Assembly: GCF_008014775.2 (NCBI RefSeq)
Contig: NZ_CP144914.1
Coordinates: 2,852,001-2,916,000 of the forward strand
From: Alkalicoccus halolimnae
GTDB lineage: Bacteria; Bacillota; Bacilli; Bacillales; Salisediminibacteriaceae
DNA: 64,000 nucleotides
Reading direction: 5' to 3'
A program made the position numbers and the translations under genes. Each line of letters begins with the position of its first letter. Position 1 is the first letter of the stretch. This document shows, piece by piece, positions 62,616 through 64,000 of the stretch. The notes beneath the pieces are model-generated. The model was not told the origin of the DNA, made no database searches, and worked only from the letters and a program-made list of their open reading frames with translations.

Positions 62616-63974
62616 TTACTGCTGTTTCAAACGCTTTTCGAGCTCTGCTTTCTGTTCTTCAAATCCGGGCTTGCCGAGAAGAGCAAACATATTTTTCTTG
62701 TAGGCTTCGACACCCGGCTGGTCGAATGGGTTTACGCCGAGAAGGTAGCCGCTGATGGCACATGCTTTCTCAAAGAAGTAAATCAGGTAGCCGAAATGAT
62801 ACTCGTTCAATTCCGGAATATCGATAATCAGGTTCGGAACGCCTCCGTCAAGGTGGGCGAGCATCGTTCCTTCGTAGGCTTTATCGTTGACGAAGCTCAT
62901 CGTTTTTCCGGCGAGATAATTCAGGCCGTCGAGGTCGCTGTCTGCTTCCTCAATCTTGATCTCTTCCTGAGCTTTACTGACATGAAGCACTGTTTCGATC
63001 AGCTCCCGTCGTCCGTCCTGGACGTACTGCCCGAGCGAGTGAAGGTCCGTGGAAAAGTCCGCGGCTGCAGGGAAGAGCGCCTTGCCGTCTTTCCCTTCAC
63101 TTTCCCCGTAAAGCTGCTTCCACCATTCACCGACGTAGTGAAGGGCCGGCTCGTAGTTCACCATCAGTTCGACAAGGTTGCCTTTGTTGTAGAGCGCGTT
63201 TCGTACGGCTGCGTACTGGTACGCTTCGTTATTTTCAAGATCCGGGGATTTGTAATCTTCGCGTGCATCCGCAGCCCCTTTCATCATCTGCTCGATATCA
63301 AGTCCGGCAGCAGCGATCGGCAGAAGTCCTACGGCTGTAAAAATGGAGAAGCGTCCTCCTACGTCATCTGGAATAACGAAGGATTCAAATCCTTCTTCTG
63401 TTGCAAGCTGTATCAACGCGCCTTTTTCTTTATCCGTCGTCGCGTAGATACGTTTACGAGCTTCTTCCACTCCGTATTTCTTCTCCACATAGTCCCGGAA
63501 AATACGGAAGGCAATGGCCGGCTCTGTCGTCGTACCGGACTTGGAAATAACGTTGATGGAAACGTCTTTCCCGTCTATCGCGTCGAGAAGGTGCTTCGCG
63601 TAGGTGGAGCTGATATTATTGCCGACGTAAAAAATCTGCGGCGATTTACGTTTGCTGCTGTCGAGTTCGTTGTAGAACGTATGCGTCAGAGCCTCGATCG
63701 CTGCGCGCGCACCGAGATACGACCCGCCGATGCCGATAACGAGCAGCACATCGGAGTCCGACTGGATTTTTTCCGCGGACTTCTGAATACGGGCAAATTC
63801 TTCTTTATCGTAGTTAACGGGCAGGTCCATCCATCCTAAAAAATCGCTGCCGGCTCCCTTTCCTTCGTGAAGCGCCTCGTGCGCTGCGGTTACAGCAGGC
63901 TGCATGTATTCTACTTCGTGTTCTGCAAGAAAAGCTGAGGCTTTGGAATAGTCGAACGAAATCTTATTGGACAT
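62616..63974 (-). CDS. pgi: Glucose-6-phosphate isomerase
   Basis: A 452-residue enzyme that interconverts glucose-6-phosphate and fructose-6-phosphate. [35 protein letters not shown] for the sugar phosphate, [17 protein letters not shown] and the late [12 protein letters not shown] with the catalytic Lys are all intact; the length matches Bacillus Pgi (about 450). ATG at 63974 follows GGAGGAGAC. The window ends 26 bases upstream, so its promoter is not visible. Confidence 0.97.
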   Translation of the reverse strand: MSNKISFDYSKASAFLAEHEVEYMQPAVTAAHEALHEGKGAGSDFLGWMDLPVNYDKEEFARIQKSAEKIQSDSDVLLVIGIGGSYLGARAAIEALTHTFYNELDSSKRKSPQIFYVGNNISSTYAKHLLDAIDGKDVSINVISKSGTTTEPAIAFRIFRDYVEKKYGVEEARKRIYATTDKEKGALIQLATEEGFESFVIPDDVGGRFSIFTAVGLLPIAAAGLDIEQMMKGAADAREDYKSPDLENNEAYQYAAVRNALYNKGNLVELMVNYEPALHYVGEWWKQLYGESEGKDGKALFPAAADFSTDLHSLGQYVQDGRRELIETVLHVSKAQEEIKIEEADSDLDGLNYLAGKTMSFVNDKAYEGTMLAHLDGGVPNLIIDIPELNEYHFGYLIYFFEKACAISGYLLGVNPFDQPGVEAYKKNMFALLGKPGFEEQKAELEKRLKQQ

Positions 63975-64000
63975 AATTTAGTCTCCTCCGTTATCTTTTT

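Noticed and set aside
62796..63839. 347-codon plus frame opposite pgi
   Set aside because: Antisense shadow; the pgi frame has all catalytic motifs.

Overview
The window looks like a chromosomal segment of a moderately GC-rich, salt- or alkali-adapted Bacillaceae. The evidence is Firmicutes-type ribosome binding sites, a leuS T-box, a metK S-box, and a gene order (leuS, MFS transporter, ytqA, ytqB, ytpA, ytoA, metK, pckA, ytkD) that follows the yt region of Bacillus subtilis. Halophile traits are a very acidic surface protein, a Na+-dependent NSS transporter and an ectoine-hydrolase-like M24 protein. No genus can be fixed from sequence alone.

Layout. 1-7.4 kb: partial rsuA, a tandem SEDS pair (ftsW/rodA type), a divergent wrbA/HxlR pair, the lipid II flippase-like ytgP, then a proC-yjbQ pair. 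7.4-8.2 kb is non-coding and holds two copies of a 163-bp direct repeat. 8.2-14.5 kb: an unknown protein, ytfP, and a five-gene operon with two ABC transporters around a GntR regulator (YtrA-like). 14.8-17.0 kb: an M20 peptidase/ATP-grasp ligase pair. 17.4-30.4 kb: the conserved core (leuS with T-box, MFS, threonine aldolase-ytqA-mnmM, ytpA, ytoA, metK with S-box, pckA, ytkD, mobA). 30.7-32.3 kb: an IS110-family insertion sequence. 33-44.4 kb: an acidic anchored protein, a MetY-like enzyme with an extra C-terminal domain, a HAD phosphatase, a GH65 phosphorylase, moaB behind a decayed reading frame, a membrane MurF-like protein with a ruined P-loop, a Fic toxin-antitoxin pair, and a DMT exporter. 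44.5-53.4 kb: a likely catabolic island (aldehyde dehydrogenase, ACT-less homoserine dehydrogenase, gamma-lyase-type PLP enzyme, ectoine-hydrolase-like M24 protein, PucR regulator, divergent NSS transporter). 54-64 kb: FAH and DJ-1 proteins, a thioredoxin-like lipoprotein interrupted by an in-frame TGA that looks like selenocysteine, a UbiD decarboxylase, a methyltransferase, two small proteins, tRNA-Ala(GGC), a PP2A-type phosphatase, uvsE and pgi.

The two strongest leads are the candidate selenoprotein at 56124-56636 (UxxC motif followed by a bacterial-SECIS-like hairpin at the expected distance) and the 44.5-53.4 kb island, which could route an imported amino-acid-like compound through homoserine and aspartate semialdehyde to aspartate. 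A family of dispersed intergenic repeats (at least eight long copies plus detached modules) accounts for most of the longer non-coding gaps.
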